Origin: Planosporangium thailandense
GTDB taxonomy: Bacteria; Actinomycetota; Actinomycetes; Mycobacteriales; Micromonosporaceae
Assembly (NCBI RefSeq): GCF_011947195.1
Contig: NZ_JAATVY010000004.1
Coordinates: 370,745 to 434,744, forward strand
Direction: 5' to 3'
DNA length: 64,000 nt
Part shown: piece by piece, positions 1 to 8,904 of the stretch
Layout: every line of letters starts with the position of its first letter
Position numbering within the stretch: the first letter of the stretch is position 1
The notes under the pieces: generated by a model
What the model saw: only the letters and a program-made list of their open reading frames with translations
Database searches by the model: none
Told to the model about the DNA's origin: nothing
Translations under genes and position numbers: made by a program

Positions 1-92
1 GTCGAGCACATCAGGACTGCTCACTGCGGGAATGTGTTGCTTCATCCCGTTGCCGTGAACATTGGTCAAGACCACCTACCGGAGGAAACACA

Positions 93-1670
93 GTGGAATC
101 TCAGGCGTCTTTCGGCCGGCGTCGCCTGTTAACCGGGGCGCTCGGCCTTGCCGCCACGGCGGCGACCGGATCCGTGATCCGTCCCGGTGCGGGCTGGTCC
201 TCCACCGAACAGCAGACCGCGACCACCACCGCGCTGATCGTGGGGGCGGGCTACGCGGGCTGCGTCGCGGCGCTCCGTCTTGCCCAGGCCGGGGTACAGT
301 CGGTCATCCTCGAACGCGGCCTGTCCTGGCCGATCACGCCGAACGGCACGACTTTCGCCACGGCGGCCAAACCGGACGGTCGGGCCGCGTGGTTGAGCAC
401 CACGTCGCCGTTCACCAAAGCGACCCTGCCGGTCTACACCGGCGTTCTGGAGACCTATCAAGCGAACGGGATCGCGGCGCTGGCCGGTGCCGGCGTGGGC
501 GGCGGCTCCCTGGTCAACAGCGGTGTGATGATGGAGCCCTCGGAGAACCTGTTCAACAAGTCCTTCGGCGGCACCCTCGACTACGCGGAGATGACGCGGG
601 TCTGGTATCCGCGGGCCCACGGCCTCATCGGCGTCGCGCAAATGCCTGAGGACGTTCTGAACTCCAGTTACTACCAGGCCGCCCTGTCGTTCTACAAGGA
701 GATCGGGGCCGCGGGGTATTCTCCGGTGAAGCTCGACATGGCCGTCGACTGGGACACCGTGCGGCAGGAGATGGCCGGCACCAAGGTCGCGTCGTTCATC
801 ATCAACGACGGAATCTGGGGCTGCAACAGCGGAGCCAAGCGAAGCGTGGACCGTACGATCCTCGCATCCGCGCTCGCGACCGGCCGTACGTCGGTCCAAA
901 CCTTGTGCCGAGTCACGGACATCGTGCCGCGCGGCACCGGATACGTGGTCGGCTACGACCGGATCGACACCAGTGGCAATGTGGTCTCGCACGCGACCAT
1001 CACGACCAAGTACGTAATCCTCGCGGCTGGCTCGCTGGGGACGACCAGGCTGCTGGTGCGCGCCAAGGCCCTGGGCCAGCTGCCCAACCTGGACTCCTCC
1101 GTCGGTACCAACTGGGGCAACAACGGCGACAACAACGCGCTGCGCACCGGCATGGCGTACAACAATCCGACACAGGGTGGACCGTCGGGTATCGCCATGA
1201 CGGACTGGACCGCCAACACGGTCGGTCCGGTGACGCTGCTGAACTTCCCGTGGCGGACACCGCCTGCCGACGGTAGCGGGGCGGTCGCCACACTGGGCCT
1301 TTCCTACGTGCCGGGCCTGGGTTCCTTCGCCTACAACTCGGCCACCGACTCCGTCGATCTGACCTGGCCCGCGTCGGACCCGGCGGCCAGCAGTGTGACC
1401 CAGGCTGTGACGCAGACGCTGAACAAGCTCAATGCGGCCGATCCGCCGTCGACCACCTCGTTCGTGAACGCTCAGATGACGTCGCACACCTGTGGTGGGG
1501 TATCAATCGGACGGAGCGCCAACAGCTTCGGCGCGGTTAACGGCTACCGCAATCTCTATGTCTTCGACAGCGCGTTGCTGCCCGGATCGACCGGCGCCGT
1601 GCCCCCCGCGCTCACGGTCACCGCGCTGGCGGACCGCTGCGCCACAGCGTTGGCCGCATCCGCCTGTTGA
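93..1670 (+). CDS. Secreted GMC flavoprotein oxidase, cholesterol-oxidase-like
   Basis: A 525-aa flavoprotein of the GMC/cholesterol-oxidase family. The N-terminus has a Tat signal (GRRRLLTGA, then a hydrophobic stretch, residues 8-28), so export is likely. The FAD-binding GAGYAG motif is at 51-56 with the ribose-binding Glu near 74. The family block VGGGSLVNSGVMMEP lies near 138, and the C-terminal active-site segment begins at His465 (HTCGG). By eye the alignment follows secreted Streptomyces cholesterol oxidases, but the active-site Asn of that family (in VNPF) is Pro here (VPPA). The natural substrate may therefore not be a sterol. The GTG start is supported by GGAGG 8 bases upstream. The stop lies 68 bases before the ketoreductase, so it may belong to the polyketide operon and act as an extracytoplasmic oxidase in maturation. 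That role is inference. Confidence 0.85.
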   Translation: MESQASFGRRRLLTGALGLAATAATGSVIRPGAGWSSTEQQTATTTALIVGAGYAGCVAALRLAQAGVQSVILERGLSWPITPNGTTFATAAKPDGRAAWLSTTSPFTKATLPVYTGVLETYQANGIAALAGAGVGGGSLVNSGVMMEPSENLFNKSFGGTLDYAEMTRVWYPRAHGLIGVAQMPEDVLNSSYYQAALSFYKEIGAAGYSPVKLDMAVDWDTVRQEMAGTKVASFIINDGIWGCNSGAKRSVDRTILASALATGRTSVQTLCRVTDIVPRGTGYVVGYDRIDTSGNVVSHATITTKYVILAAGSLGTTRLLVRAKALGQLPNLDSSVGTNWGNNGDNNALRTGMAYNNPTQGGPSGIAMTDWTANTVGPVTLLNFPWRTPPADGSGAVATLGLSYVPGLGSFAYNSATDSVDLTWPASDPAASSVTQAVTQTLNKLNAADPPSTTSFVNAQMTSHTCGGVSIGRSANSFGAVNGYRNLYVFDSALLPGSTGAVPPALTVTALADRCATALAASAC

Positions 1671-1738
1671 TGGCCGGAGTGGCGATGTCTCGCCACAGAT
1701 CGTTCGACACCAATCCGATGGAACGGACGGAGCTTGGC

Positions 1739-2518
1739 ATGATGGCCGATCGCGTCGCGGTGGTGACCGGTGCCACCAGTGGTATCGGGCTTGCCGTCAC
1801 GAAGGTGTTGGCGGAACAAGGTATCAAGGTTTTCATCTGTGCCCGGAACAAGGATCGGGTAGCGCAGACCGTGGCCGATCTGCGGGCGAAGGATCTCGAC
1901 GTGGACGGCGGCCCGTGCGACGTGCGGTCGGCTGCGGACGTGCGCTCCTTCGTGCAGGCCGCGGTGGACCGGTTCGGGCGGATCGACATTCTCGTCAACA
2001 ACGCCGGTCGCAGCGGCGGTGGCGTGACCGCTCAGATCACCGACGATCTCTGGTTCGACGTGATAGACACAAACCTCAACAGCGTCTTCCTGGTCACCCG
2101 GGAGACGCTCACCACCGGCAAGATGCTGGCGGGCGAGACCGGCCGGGTCATCAACATCGCATCGACCGGTGGCAAGCAGGGCGTTGTGCTCGGCGCGCCG
2201 TACTCCGCATCCAAACACGGCGTGGTCGGCTTCACCAAGGCGCTCGGCCTTGAGCTCGCGAAGACCGGCATCACGGTGAACGCGGTCTGTCCGGGATACG
2301 TGGAGACGCCGATGGCCTCGCGGGTCCGGCAAGGGTACGCAGCGGCCTGGGACACGTCCGAGGACGACGTGCTGGAAAGGTTCAACGCCAAGATCCCCCT
2401 CGGGCGGTACTCGACTCCGGAGGAGGTGGCGGCGCTCGTGGGTTACCTGGTCCAGCCGACCGCTGCCTCGATCACGGCTCAGGCCATCAACGTCTGCGGT
2501 GGGCTGGGCAACTACTAG
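1739..2518 (+). CDS. Type II polyketide ketoreductase, ActIII-like SDR
   Basis: A 259-aa NADPH-dependent short-chain dehydrogenase closely resembling the actinorhodin C-9 ketoreductase. Visible motifs are the TGATSGIG cofactor loop (residues 11-18), LVNNAG, the Ser of IASTGGKQG, the YSASK catalytic pair, and the C-terminal NVCGGLGNY shared with ActIII. In ActIII the loop after NNAG reads RPGGG; here it reads RSGGG. This is relevant because that Pro influences stereochemistry in ActIII. The start at 1739 has GGAG six bases upstream, and ATG 1742 is equally possible. An upstream in-frame ATG at 1667 would add an unconserved leader. The gene marks the neighbourhood as a type II polyketide locus. 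Confidence 0.93.
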   Translation: MMADRVAVVTGATSGIGLAVTKVLAEQGIKVFICARNKDRVAQTVADLRAKDLDVDGGPCDVRSAADVRSFVQAAVDRFGRIDILVNNAGRSGGGVTAQITDDLWFDVIDTNLNSVFLVTRETLTTGKMLAGETGRVINIASTGGKQGVVLGAPYSASKHGVVGFTKALGLELAKTGITVNAVCPGYVETPMASRVRQGYAAAWDTSEDDVLERFNAKIPLGRYSTPEEVAALVGYLVQPTAASITAQAINVCGGLGNY

Positions 2519-2546
2519 TCCGGATCGCTCTGAGAAAGGCTTTGTC

Positions 2547-3515
2547 GTGACTGAACCCATCGCAGCAGATTCCCGCTTCGTCCAGCACACCACGCGGGTT
2601 TCGGCGTCGGCCGATGTTTTGTACGAGTTGATCGCGGACGCGCCGAGTTGGCCGACCGTACTGGGCCCGACGATCCATGTGGAGCGACTGGAGTCGAACG
2701 GAGTCGACGAGGTGCTTCAACTGTGGGCGACGGCGAACGACTCGGTGCGCACCTGGCGCTCCCGCCGTCACCTCGACCCCGAGGCCCGGCGCATCTCGTT
2801 CCGGCAGGTGCAGTCTCCGCCGCCCCTGACATCCATGGGCGGCGCGTGGATACTGCGGCCGGTGGCGGAGGACGTCACCGAGGTGGTGCTCGACCATGAC
2901 TTCAGCGTCGTCGACAACGACCCCGAGGCGTTGGAGTGGTTCACGACGGCGGTGGATCGCAACAGCACCGAAGAGCTCGCGGCGATGAAGCGGTTGGCGG
3001 AGAACTGGGCCGACCGGGCTGATCTGACCATGACCTTCGACGATTCCGTTCAGATCGCGGGGGACGCGGTACGGGTGTACGACTTCCTCTGTGACGCCGG
3101 ACGATGGCCGGAGCGGATCCCGCACGTCTCGAGCATGGAGCTGACCGAGCCCAGCCCCGGCCTGCAGGTCATGACGATGGATACAAGCACGGCCGACGGC
3201 TCGGTGCACACCACCCGGTCGGTGCGGGTTTGCTTCCCGTCGAACCGCATCGTGTACAAGCAGGTCCAGACACCGACGTTGATGGCCGTCCACACCGGAG
3301 AGTGGATCATCGCTCCCAACGACGACGGCGTGCTGGCCACCTCTCGGCACACCGTGGTGATCCGCCCCGAGACGGTCACCACGGTCCTCGGTCCGGATGC
3401 GACAGTCGCCGACGCCAGGAAGTTCGTTCGTGAAGCGTTGGGACGCAACAGCGGCACGACCTTGCGCTACGCGAAGAACTTCGCCGAGGCGCCCGACGCC
3501 ACGGCGGCGGTGTGA
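2547..3515 (+). CDS. Bifunctional aromatase/cyclase (di-SRPBCC)
   Basis: A 322-aa protein with two START/SRPBCC-type halves (about 1-150 and 160-315), the architecture of ActVII-like aromatase/cyclases that aromatise the first ring of a C-9-reduced polyketide chain. Each half begins with the helix-grip pattern of a coenzyme/polyketide-binding fold (AAxVLYELIADAPSWP-like, then AVRVYDFLCDAGRWPE). The GTG start at 2547 gives the expected N-terminus. A longer frame from 2499 overlaps the preceding gene and is not needed. The stop overlaps the next start by 4 bases (GTGA), so the two genes are translationally coupled. Pairing with an ActIII-like ketoreductase is typical of reduced aromatic polyketide clusters. 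Confidence 0.88.
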   Translation: MTEPIAADSRFVQHTTRVSASADVLYELIADAPSWPTVLGPTIHVERLESNGVDEVLQLWATANDSVRTWRSRRHLDPEARRISFRQVQSPPPLTSMGGAWILRPVAEDVTEVVLDHDFSVVDNDPEALEWFTTAVDRNSTEELAAMKRLAENWADRADLTMTFDDSVQIAGDAVRVYDFLCDAGRWPERIPHVSSMELTEPSPGLQVMTMDTSTADGSVHTTRSVRVCFPSNRIVYKQVQTPTLMAVHTGEWIIAPNDDGVLATSRHTVVIRPETVTTVLGPDATVADARKFVREALGRNSGTTLRYAKNFAEAPDATAAV

Positions 3516-5389
3516 GGCCGGCCGTGTACGGCGACGGCGAACTCACCCGGTTTCCGCAGGCCCGGCTCGACGAGTTACTGGCGGTTTCGGCTGCCCGGCA
3601 TCCGGACCGGCCGGCAATCGTGACCCCGTCCGTCACCCTCGGTTTCGCGGAGCTCGAGGCCGACGTGGCGCGGTGGGCGTCCGCGGTGCGGGCGATGGTG
3701 GGTGTCGGAAGCCGTGCTGTGGTAGCTCTGCATGCCGCGCTGGACCCGCAGCTTGCGATCGCCTACTACGGCACGATCCGGGCGGGTCACGTGGTGGCCA
3801 TGCTCAATCCGCTCCTGCCGGCGCCTGTGGTTGTGCAGCAGCTGGCGCGGGTGCGGGCGCGGGTGGCCGTGGTCACCGCCCAGGTGGCCGTGACGCTCAC
3901 GTCCCTGCTGGACAGGGCATCGGATCTTCAGCTGGTGGTGCTTGACGGCGACGGCCCCGCGCCGGGGATGCGGGGCCTGCTGGCCGGTGCCTGTCCGGCG
4001 CCTACCGAGCCGATCACCGCGAAAGACTGGGACGAGGTTGCCGCCATCCAGTTCACCAGCGGCACGACCGGCCGTCCCAAGGCTGTTCAATTGAGCCACC
4101 GCAACATCACGGTCAACGCCATCCAGGTGGCTCGGGCGCACGAACTGTCAGAGTCCGCGATCGCAGCTAACCACCTGCCCACCTACCACCCAATGCATCT
4201 AAACTCGGCGATCGTCGCGGGCGCCACACAGGTGCTGTGCACCATGCCGGACCCGATTGACTCGGTGGCCTTCGCGGCTGAGCACGGCGTGACTCATTAC
4301 TACAGTCTGCCGGTACGGCTGTCGCACCTCGCCGAGGACGTGCGGCTGGGAGAACCGGCCGTGCCGACGCTGCGGGTGATCGCCTCCGGTGGTTCCTCGC
4401 TACCGAGGTCGTCGGCGGCAACGCTGCGTGCGCGGTTCGGCGTGCCGGTCATCCAGGGTTACGGGCTCGCCGAAACGGCTCCGCTCACGCACTCCGACGT
4501 GCTGTCCCGGCCGAAGCCCGGATCGGTGGGGCCACCGGTCGCCGACACCGAGTGCCGCGTGGTGGATCTGGACACCCGGCGTGTGGCGGCCGTCGGTGAG
4601 GTTGGAGAAGTACAGCTCCGCGGCCCGCAGCTGATGCTGGGCTACCTGGACGACGCCGATTCCGGGATAGACCCGGACGGCTGGCTCTCGACGGGGGACA
4701 TCGGCCGTGTCGACGCCGACGGCTATCTGTTCCTGGTCGATCGGATCAAAGACGTGTTCAAGTGCGACAACTGGCTGGTGTCGCCGAGCTCGGTCGAACA
4801 GGCCGTCTGCGAGCAACCTGAGATCGCGGCCTGCTGTGTCGTCGACGTGCCCGATCGGTTCAGCGGCGCGGTGGCGCACGCGCTGGTCGTGCCCGACCCC
4901 GGTGACCTGCCGCCCGAACGTGTCCGGGCGTCCATCGCCGAGGCGAACGAACGACTGCCCTACTACGAACGCATACGTGACTTCCTGGTCGTGCCGAGCA
5001 TCCCACGTTCGGCCAACGGCAAGATCTCCCGATCCGAACTGCGCGATCGGTTTTTCACCCGACAGCGAGACGTCCCTCTGCGTGAGAAAGGCGCCACGAT
5101 GGTCACTCTGGTCAACAAGTTCGTGGTCTCCGGCGACCCGTCCGAGTTCGAGAAGATTTGGCAGGCCAGCTCGGACTTCATGCGACAGCAGCCCGGCTTC
5201 GTCAGCTTCCGGCTCGTCCGGTCACTCACCGATCCGACGGTCTACATCAACATCGCGCAGTGGGAGGACGCGGAGTCCCATCGGCGGGTGATGAGCGGCC
5301 CCGACTTCAAGTCACACATCGCCGAGCTGGCGAAGGTGGCGAAGCCCGAGCCCCACCTGTGCCAGGTGGTGATCGAGTATGGCGTCTGA
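3512..5389 (+). CDS. Acyl-CoA ligase fused to C-terminal ABM monooxygenase-like domain
   Basis: A 625-aa fusion. Residues 1-515 are an ANL-superfamily acyl-CoA/acyl-ACP synthetase: P-loop FTSGTTGRPKA near 179, GYGLAETAP, TGD (about 398-400), DRIKDVFKC, and a C-terminal A10 segment RSANGKISRSEL carrying the catalytic Lys. From residue 530 (MVTLVNKF) to the end is an antibiotic-biosynthesis-monooxygenase (ABM/dimeric alpha-beta barrel) domain of about 95 aa, related to quinone-forming monooxygenases of aromatic polyketide clusters. The reading frame is continuous across the junction. The Met at 5099 could also serve as an internal start for a free ABM protein, but no clear ribosome site was seen. 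The substrate is unknown; a carboxylated polyketide or a starter acid are both possible. Confidence 0.85.
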   Translation: MRPAVYGDGELTRFPQARLDELLAVSAARHPDRPAIVTPSVTLGFAELEADVARWASAVRAMVGVGSRAVVALHAALDPQLAIAYYGTIRAGHVVAMLNPLLPAPVVVQQLARVRARVAVVTAQVAVTLTSLLDRASDLQLVVLDGDGPAPGMRGLLAGACPAPTEPITAKDWDEVAAIQFTSGTTGRPKAVQLSHRNITVNAIQVARAHELSESAIAANHLPTYHPMHLNSAIVAGATQVLCTMPDPIDSVAFAAEHGVTHYYSLPVRLSHLAEDVRLGEPAVPTLRVIASGGSSLPRSSAATLRARFGVPVIQGYGLAETAPLTHSDVLSRPKPGSVGPPVADTECRVVDLDTRRVAAVGEVGEVQLRGPQLMLGYLDDADSGIDPDGWLSTGDIGRVDADGYLFLVDRIKDVFKCDNWLVSPSSVEQAVCEQPEIAACCVVDVPDRFSGAVAHALVVPDPGDLPPERVRASIAEANERLPYYERIRDFLVVPSIPRSANGKISRSELRDRFFTRQRDVPLREKGATMVTLVNKFVVSGDPSEFEKIWQASSDFMRQQPGFVSFRLVRSLTDPTVYINIAQWEDAESHRRVMSGPDFKSHIAELAKVAKPEPHLCQVVIEYGV

Positions 5390-6107
5390 GCGCGCCTGGC
5401 TGTTCCTCGCCGGCGCGACGGGACGCGTCGGGTCGGCAGCCGCCGAGACTCTCGCCAGCCAGGGAGAGAATCTGGTGCTGCACAGCTCGGGGCGCACGGA
5501 GTCGCTCACGGAACTCGCCGGGCGGCTGACCGCGCAGTACGGGGTGCACACGGTGCCCGTCACCGCGGATGTAACCGATGCCGAGCAGCTGGCCCGGCTC
5601 AACAGCACACTCGCCGAACGCGGTATAGGGGCGCTGGCCGCCCTGGTCAACTGCACCACGGCCTACACCGGTGGGGTGGCGGGCATCGCCGAGTTGACCG
5701 GCGACGAGTTCCGCAGGGTTGTCGACGCCGATCTGGTCGGTGCCTTCCTGCTGGTGCGTGAACTGCTCCCGCTGCTGATCAATCAGAAGGGCGCCAAGGT
5801 CGTCCTGTTCTCGTCGGTCGCAGGACTGCGGGGGCGCCCCGGCGCCGCTCACCTGTGCGCGGCCAAGGCCGGCGTCCACGGGCTCACGTTGGCCCTGGCG
5901 AAAGAGTTGGCGGCGCACGGCATCGCGGTGAACTGCGTGGCGCCCGGACCGATCGTCCATGCCGACCAGGGCCGGCCAACGCGTCTGCCACCGGGGGTCG
6001 CGGTCAGCACGCCCCAGGAAGTCGTCAACGCCGCGACGTACCTCGCGTCGGCCGCCAGCTCTCCGATCAGCGGCCAGGTGCTCGTGGTGAACGGAGGCGA
6101 AGTGTGA
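5379..6107 (+). CDS. SDR-fold protein lacking the catalytic Tyr
   Basis: A 242-aa Rossmann SDR with an AGATGRVG cofactor loop (residues 11-18), a degraded NNAG motif (VNCTTAY), the Ser in LFSSVAG and a conserved Lys in LCAAKAG. The position that should be the catalytic Tyr of YxxxK is Leu in my reading (HLCAAK). The protein may therefore be a non-canonical reductase, a cyclase helper or a partner of the SDR encoded next. The start overlaps the ligase stop by 11 bases and the stop overlaps the next start by 4 bases, so it is firmly in the polyketide operon. The function is not known. Confidence 0.8.
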   Translation: MASERAWLFLAGATGRVGSAAAETLASQGENLVLHSSGRTESLTELAGRLTAQYGVHTVPVTADVTDAEQLARLNSTLAERGIGALAALVNCTTAYTGGVAGIAELTGDEFRRVVDADLVGAFLLVRELLPLLINQKGAKVVLFSSVAGLRGRPGAAHLCAAKAGVHGLTLALAKELAAHGIAVNCVAPGPIVHADQGRPTRLPPGVAVSTPQEVVNAATYLASAASSPISGQVLVVNGGEV

Positions 6108-6859
6108 ATCAGGACAGGCTCGGGCTCGACGGCAAGGTAGCGATCGTCACCGGCGCAAGCCGGGGTCTTGGCCGGGCTGTCGCGCGCAAGTTGTGCGCCA
6201 GCGGGTGCCGGGTGGTCGTCAACTACGCCACCTCGGACGACGACGCCAAAACCATGGTCGATAGTTGCCAAGGACTGGCGGGCACCGCGGTCGCGATCAG
6301 AGGCGACATGGCGGACCCCGCCGCGGTGCACCAACTCCTCGACGAGGTGCAGCGGCGGTATGGGCGCTTGGACGTGTTGGTGCACAGCGCGGCACGGTTC
6401 CAGCCGATGCCGGCCACCGGCGTGGATCCAGCCGTGGTCTTCGCCGAGCAGGCCTTGGCGCTCAACCCGCTGCTGCATGGTGCCAACCGGATCGCCGGCC
6501 TGATGAGTGACGGCGGCCGGATCATTCTGATCTCGAGTAACGGTGCGGCGCGGGTGATTCCCGGATATCTCAGCGTTGGCCTTGCCAAGGCGGCGTTGGA
6601 AAACCTTGCCCGCTACCTGGCCGTTGAACTGGCGGCCCGGAAGATCAACGTCAACGTCGTCGCCACCGCCATGCTTGACAAGGGCGACCCGGGCGTCGAC
6701 CCGGGCCTGCTCGGGATGCTCGCGGCGAGGACGCCGGCCGGTCGGCTGACCAGGCCGGAGGATGTCGCGGACGCTGTCGCCCTGCTCTGCGCCGACGAAG
6801 CGCACTGGATCCACGGCCAGGTGCTGATGGTCGACGGTGGCCTCGGACTGCGGGCATAG
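6104..6859 (+). CDS. SDR reductase with enoyl-reductase-type Y-x6-K motif
   Basis: A 251-aa NAD(P)H-dependent SDR. The GTG start at 6104 overlaps the previous stop. The cofactor loop is TGASRGLG (residues 17-24) and the NNAG equivalent is HSAA. The active site reads Y-LSVGLA-K (Tyr followed by Lys seven positions later), the spacing used by FabI/FabL-type enoyl-ACP reductases rather than the YxxxK of ketoreductases. The C-terminal MVDGG motif is intact. In this operon it could reduce an enone or quinone-methide intermediate. Spacing to the following hydroxylase gene is 17 bases. The enoyl-reductase interpretation is from the motif only. Confidence 0.8.
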   Translation: MNQDRLGLDGKVAIVTGASRGLGRAVARKLCASGCRVVVNYATSDDDAKTMVDSCQGLAGTAVAIRGDMADPAAVHQLLDEVQRRYGRLDVLVHSAARFQPMPATGVDPAVVFAEQALALNPLLHGANRIAGLMSDGGRIILISSNGAARVIPGYLSVGLAKAALENLARYLAVELAARKINVNVVATAMLDKGDPGVDPGLLGMLAARTPAGRLTRPEDVADAVALLCADEAHWIHGQVLMVDGGLGLRA

Positions 6860-6876
6860 GAACTGCGGAGGTCGCG

Positions 6877-8097
6877 ATGACAAGCATGACTACGGACTTC
6901 TGTGTCGTTGGCGGAGGACCGGCCGGCCTGTCCCTGGCGCTGCTGCTGGCCAGGTCGGGGGCGGACGTTGTGGTCATCGAGCGGGCCCGGTCGTTCGATC
7001 GGGAGTACCGCGGCGAGATCCTTCAGCCGGGCGCGCTCGAGTTGCTGGACCAGCTCGGCGTGCTGCCGGAGATCCGCAGGCGCGGCGGCTACGAGCTGGA
7101 ACGCTTCCAACTGGTCGACCACGGCAGAGTCCTGATGGATGTCGACTACCGAAGCCTGCGGAAGCCGTACAACTTCCTTCTCAGTCTGCCGCAGCGCATC
7201 CTCATCGAGGCGCTGCACCTGGCGTGTTCGGCGCAGGAGAACCTGCACCTGATCGACGGCTCGTCGGTCAATTCCCTCATTTTCGACGAGGACCGGGTCG
7301 TGGGTGCGGTGCACGGCTCCGGCGACGGGGCTCGACAGGTGTACGCGCACTGCGTGGTCGCCGCCGACGGCCGGTACTCGAAGGTGCGCCGGCTGGCCGG
7401 CATCGAGTACGACCGTATCGAGGCCTTCGAACACGACGTCCTGTGGTTCAAGATCCCCGCCGATGAGCGTCGGGTACACGAGGTGCGGGTGTACCGGGAC
7501 GCCGGCAGCCCGGTGTTGCTGCACGACTCGTACCCCGACCGGTTGCAGGTGGGCTGGACGCTGCCGCACAAGGGCTACCGACGTATCGCCGAGCGGGGGA
7601 TCGAGCATGTCCGCGGCGAGATCGCGAAGGCCGTGCCCCCGTATGCCGACGCGATCCGGGAACACATCACCAGCCTGACTGACCTGACGCTGCTGGACGT
7701 CTTCTCCGGCACCGCCCGGCAGTGGGCGCGAGACGGCCTGGTACTGATCGGTGACGCCGCCCACACGCATGGACCTATCGGTGCCCAGGGGTTGAACCTG
7801 GCCATTCAGGACGCGGTCACGGTCCATCCCGTCCTGATGCGCTCCCTCAACACGCGAAACGACGGCGTCGCGGTGCTGTCGGAGTTCGAGCGCCAGCGGC
7901 GGCCGTCCATCCAGAAGGTGCACGCGTTGCAGAGCCGGCAGGGCAAGGCGATGCTTTCGGCCGGGCCGGTCGCGGACGCCATCCGACCTGTGGCGGCCAA
8001 GTTGCTCTCCTACACGCCGCTGTACCGCAAGGTGCTGAACCAGATCGCCTACGGCGATCGCCCGGTACGGGTGCACTACGAACTGCTGGTCGCCTGA
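6877..8097 (+). CDS. FAD-dependent aromatic hydroxylase (PHBH-type)
   Basis: A 406-aa class A flavoprotein monooxygenase. The dinucleotide motif GGGPAGLSLA lies near residues 12-21, the DG motif is ADGRYSKVR near 165, and the GD motif IGDAAHTHGPIGAQG near 290 contacts the FAD ribityl/phosphate. The length matches single-domain PHBH-type enzymes, without the thioredoxin-like C-terminal domain of larger polyketide hydroxylases. A strong CGGAGGT ribosome site lies six bases upstream of ATG 6877. It probably hydroxylates, or oxidatively rearranges, an aromatic polyketide intermediate. Confidence 0.9.
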   Translation: MTSMTTDFCVVGGGPAGLSLALLLARSGADVVVIERARSFDREYRGEILQPGALELLDQLGVLPEIRRRGGYELERFQLVDHGRVLMDVDYRSLRKPYNFLLSLPQRILIEALHLACSAQENLHLIDGSSVNSLIFDEDRVVGAVHGSGDGARQVYAHCVVAADGRYSKVRRLAGIEYDRIEAFEHDVLWFKIPADERRVHEVRVYRDAGSPVLLHDSYPDRLQVGWTLPHKGYRRIAERGIEHVRGEIAKAVPPYADAIREHITSLTDLTLLDVFSGTARQWARDGLVLIGDAAHTHGPIGAQGLNLAIQDAVTVHPVLMRSLNTRNDGVAVLSEFERQRRPSIQKVHALQSRQGKAMLSAGPVADAIRPVAAKLLSYTPLYRKVLNQIAYGDRPVRVHYELLVA

Positions 8098-8107
8098 GGA
8101 GTCCACG

Positions 8108-8881
8108 ATGCGCGTCATTGATATCTCGTCTCCTATCGACGCTACTTTCTGGGAGCCCGATCCGGTCAAACATGAGGTGATGAGCCCGGCGGACGGTGCT
8201 CGGCACGTCGTCGCCGAGATGCGGGAGCACTTCGGGCTCGACCTTCGGGTCGAGGATTTCCCGGGCGGCGAGTTCCTCAACAACGACTTCCTCTACTTGT
8301 CGGCGCACACCGGCACCCACATCGACGCCCCCGCGCATTACGGCTCGCGTGGCTCCTACGGCCGGCCGCGCACGGTCGACGAGCTGCCCCTCGAGTGGTT
8401 TCACAATCCGGGTGTCCTGATCGACCTCAGCCAGTTTCCTGTCGGCACCGTCGGAGCCGGTCAGCTGCGGTCCGAACTGGAACGCATCGGCTACGAGCTC
8501 TCCCCGCAGGACATCGTGCTGCTCAACACCGGTGCCAGCCGGTTGCTCGGCACCCCGGATTACTTCACAACATTTGTCGGCCTCGATCGTTCCGCGACCG
8601 AGTTCCTGCTCGACCAGGGGATCCGGGTGATCGGCACCGACGCTTTCAGCTTGGACGCCCCCTTTCCGCACATCATCAAGCGGTTCCAGGAGACGGGAGA
8701 CCCCAACGTCCTCTGGCCTGCGCACATGGCCGGCCGACGCGTCGAGTACTGCCAGATCGAACGACTGGGCAATCTGACCGAGGTGCCTCGTCCGTTCGGA
8801 TTCACGGTCAGTTGCTTTCCGATCAAGATCGCACGTGGCGGCGCCGGCTGGTCGCGTGCCGTCGCCCTCCTCGACGACTGA
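8108..8881 (+). CDS. Metal-dependent cyclase family protein (PF04199-like)
   Basis: A 257-aa member of the putative cyclase/kynurenine-formamidase superfamily. The signature HTGTHIDAPAHY (near residue 75) supplies His and Asp ligands for a divalent metal. A later conserved segment, VIGTDAFSLDAP, is also family-typical. Members in aromatic polyketide clusters (for example OxyN and MtmX types) are proposed late-ring cyclases, while other members hydrolyse amides or lactones. The gene follows the hydroxylase after 10 bases and precedes a cupin gene, so a ring-closure role in the same pathway is most likely. Confidence 0.85.
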   Translation: MRVIDISSPIDATFWEPDPVKHEVMSPADGARHVVAEMREHFGLDLRVEDFPGGEFLNNDFLYLSAHTGTHIDAPAHYGSRGSYGRPRTVDELPLEWFHNPGVLIDLSQFPVGTVGAGQLRSELERIGYELSPQDIVLLNTGASRLLGTPDYFTTFVGLDRSATEFLLDQGIRVIGTDAFSLDAPFPHIIKRFQETGDPNVLWPAHMAGRRVEYCQIERLGNLTEVPRPFGFTVSCFPIKIARGGAGWSRAVALLDD

Positions 8882-8904
8882 CCCGACAACGCACGGAGGG
8901 TGTC

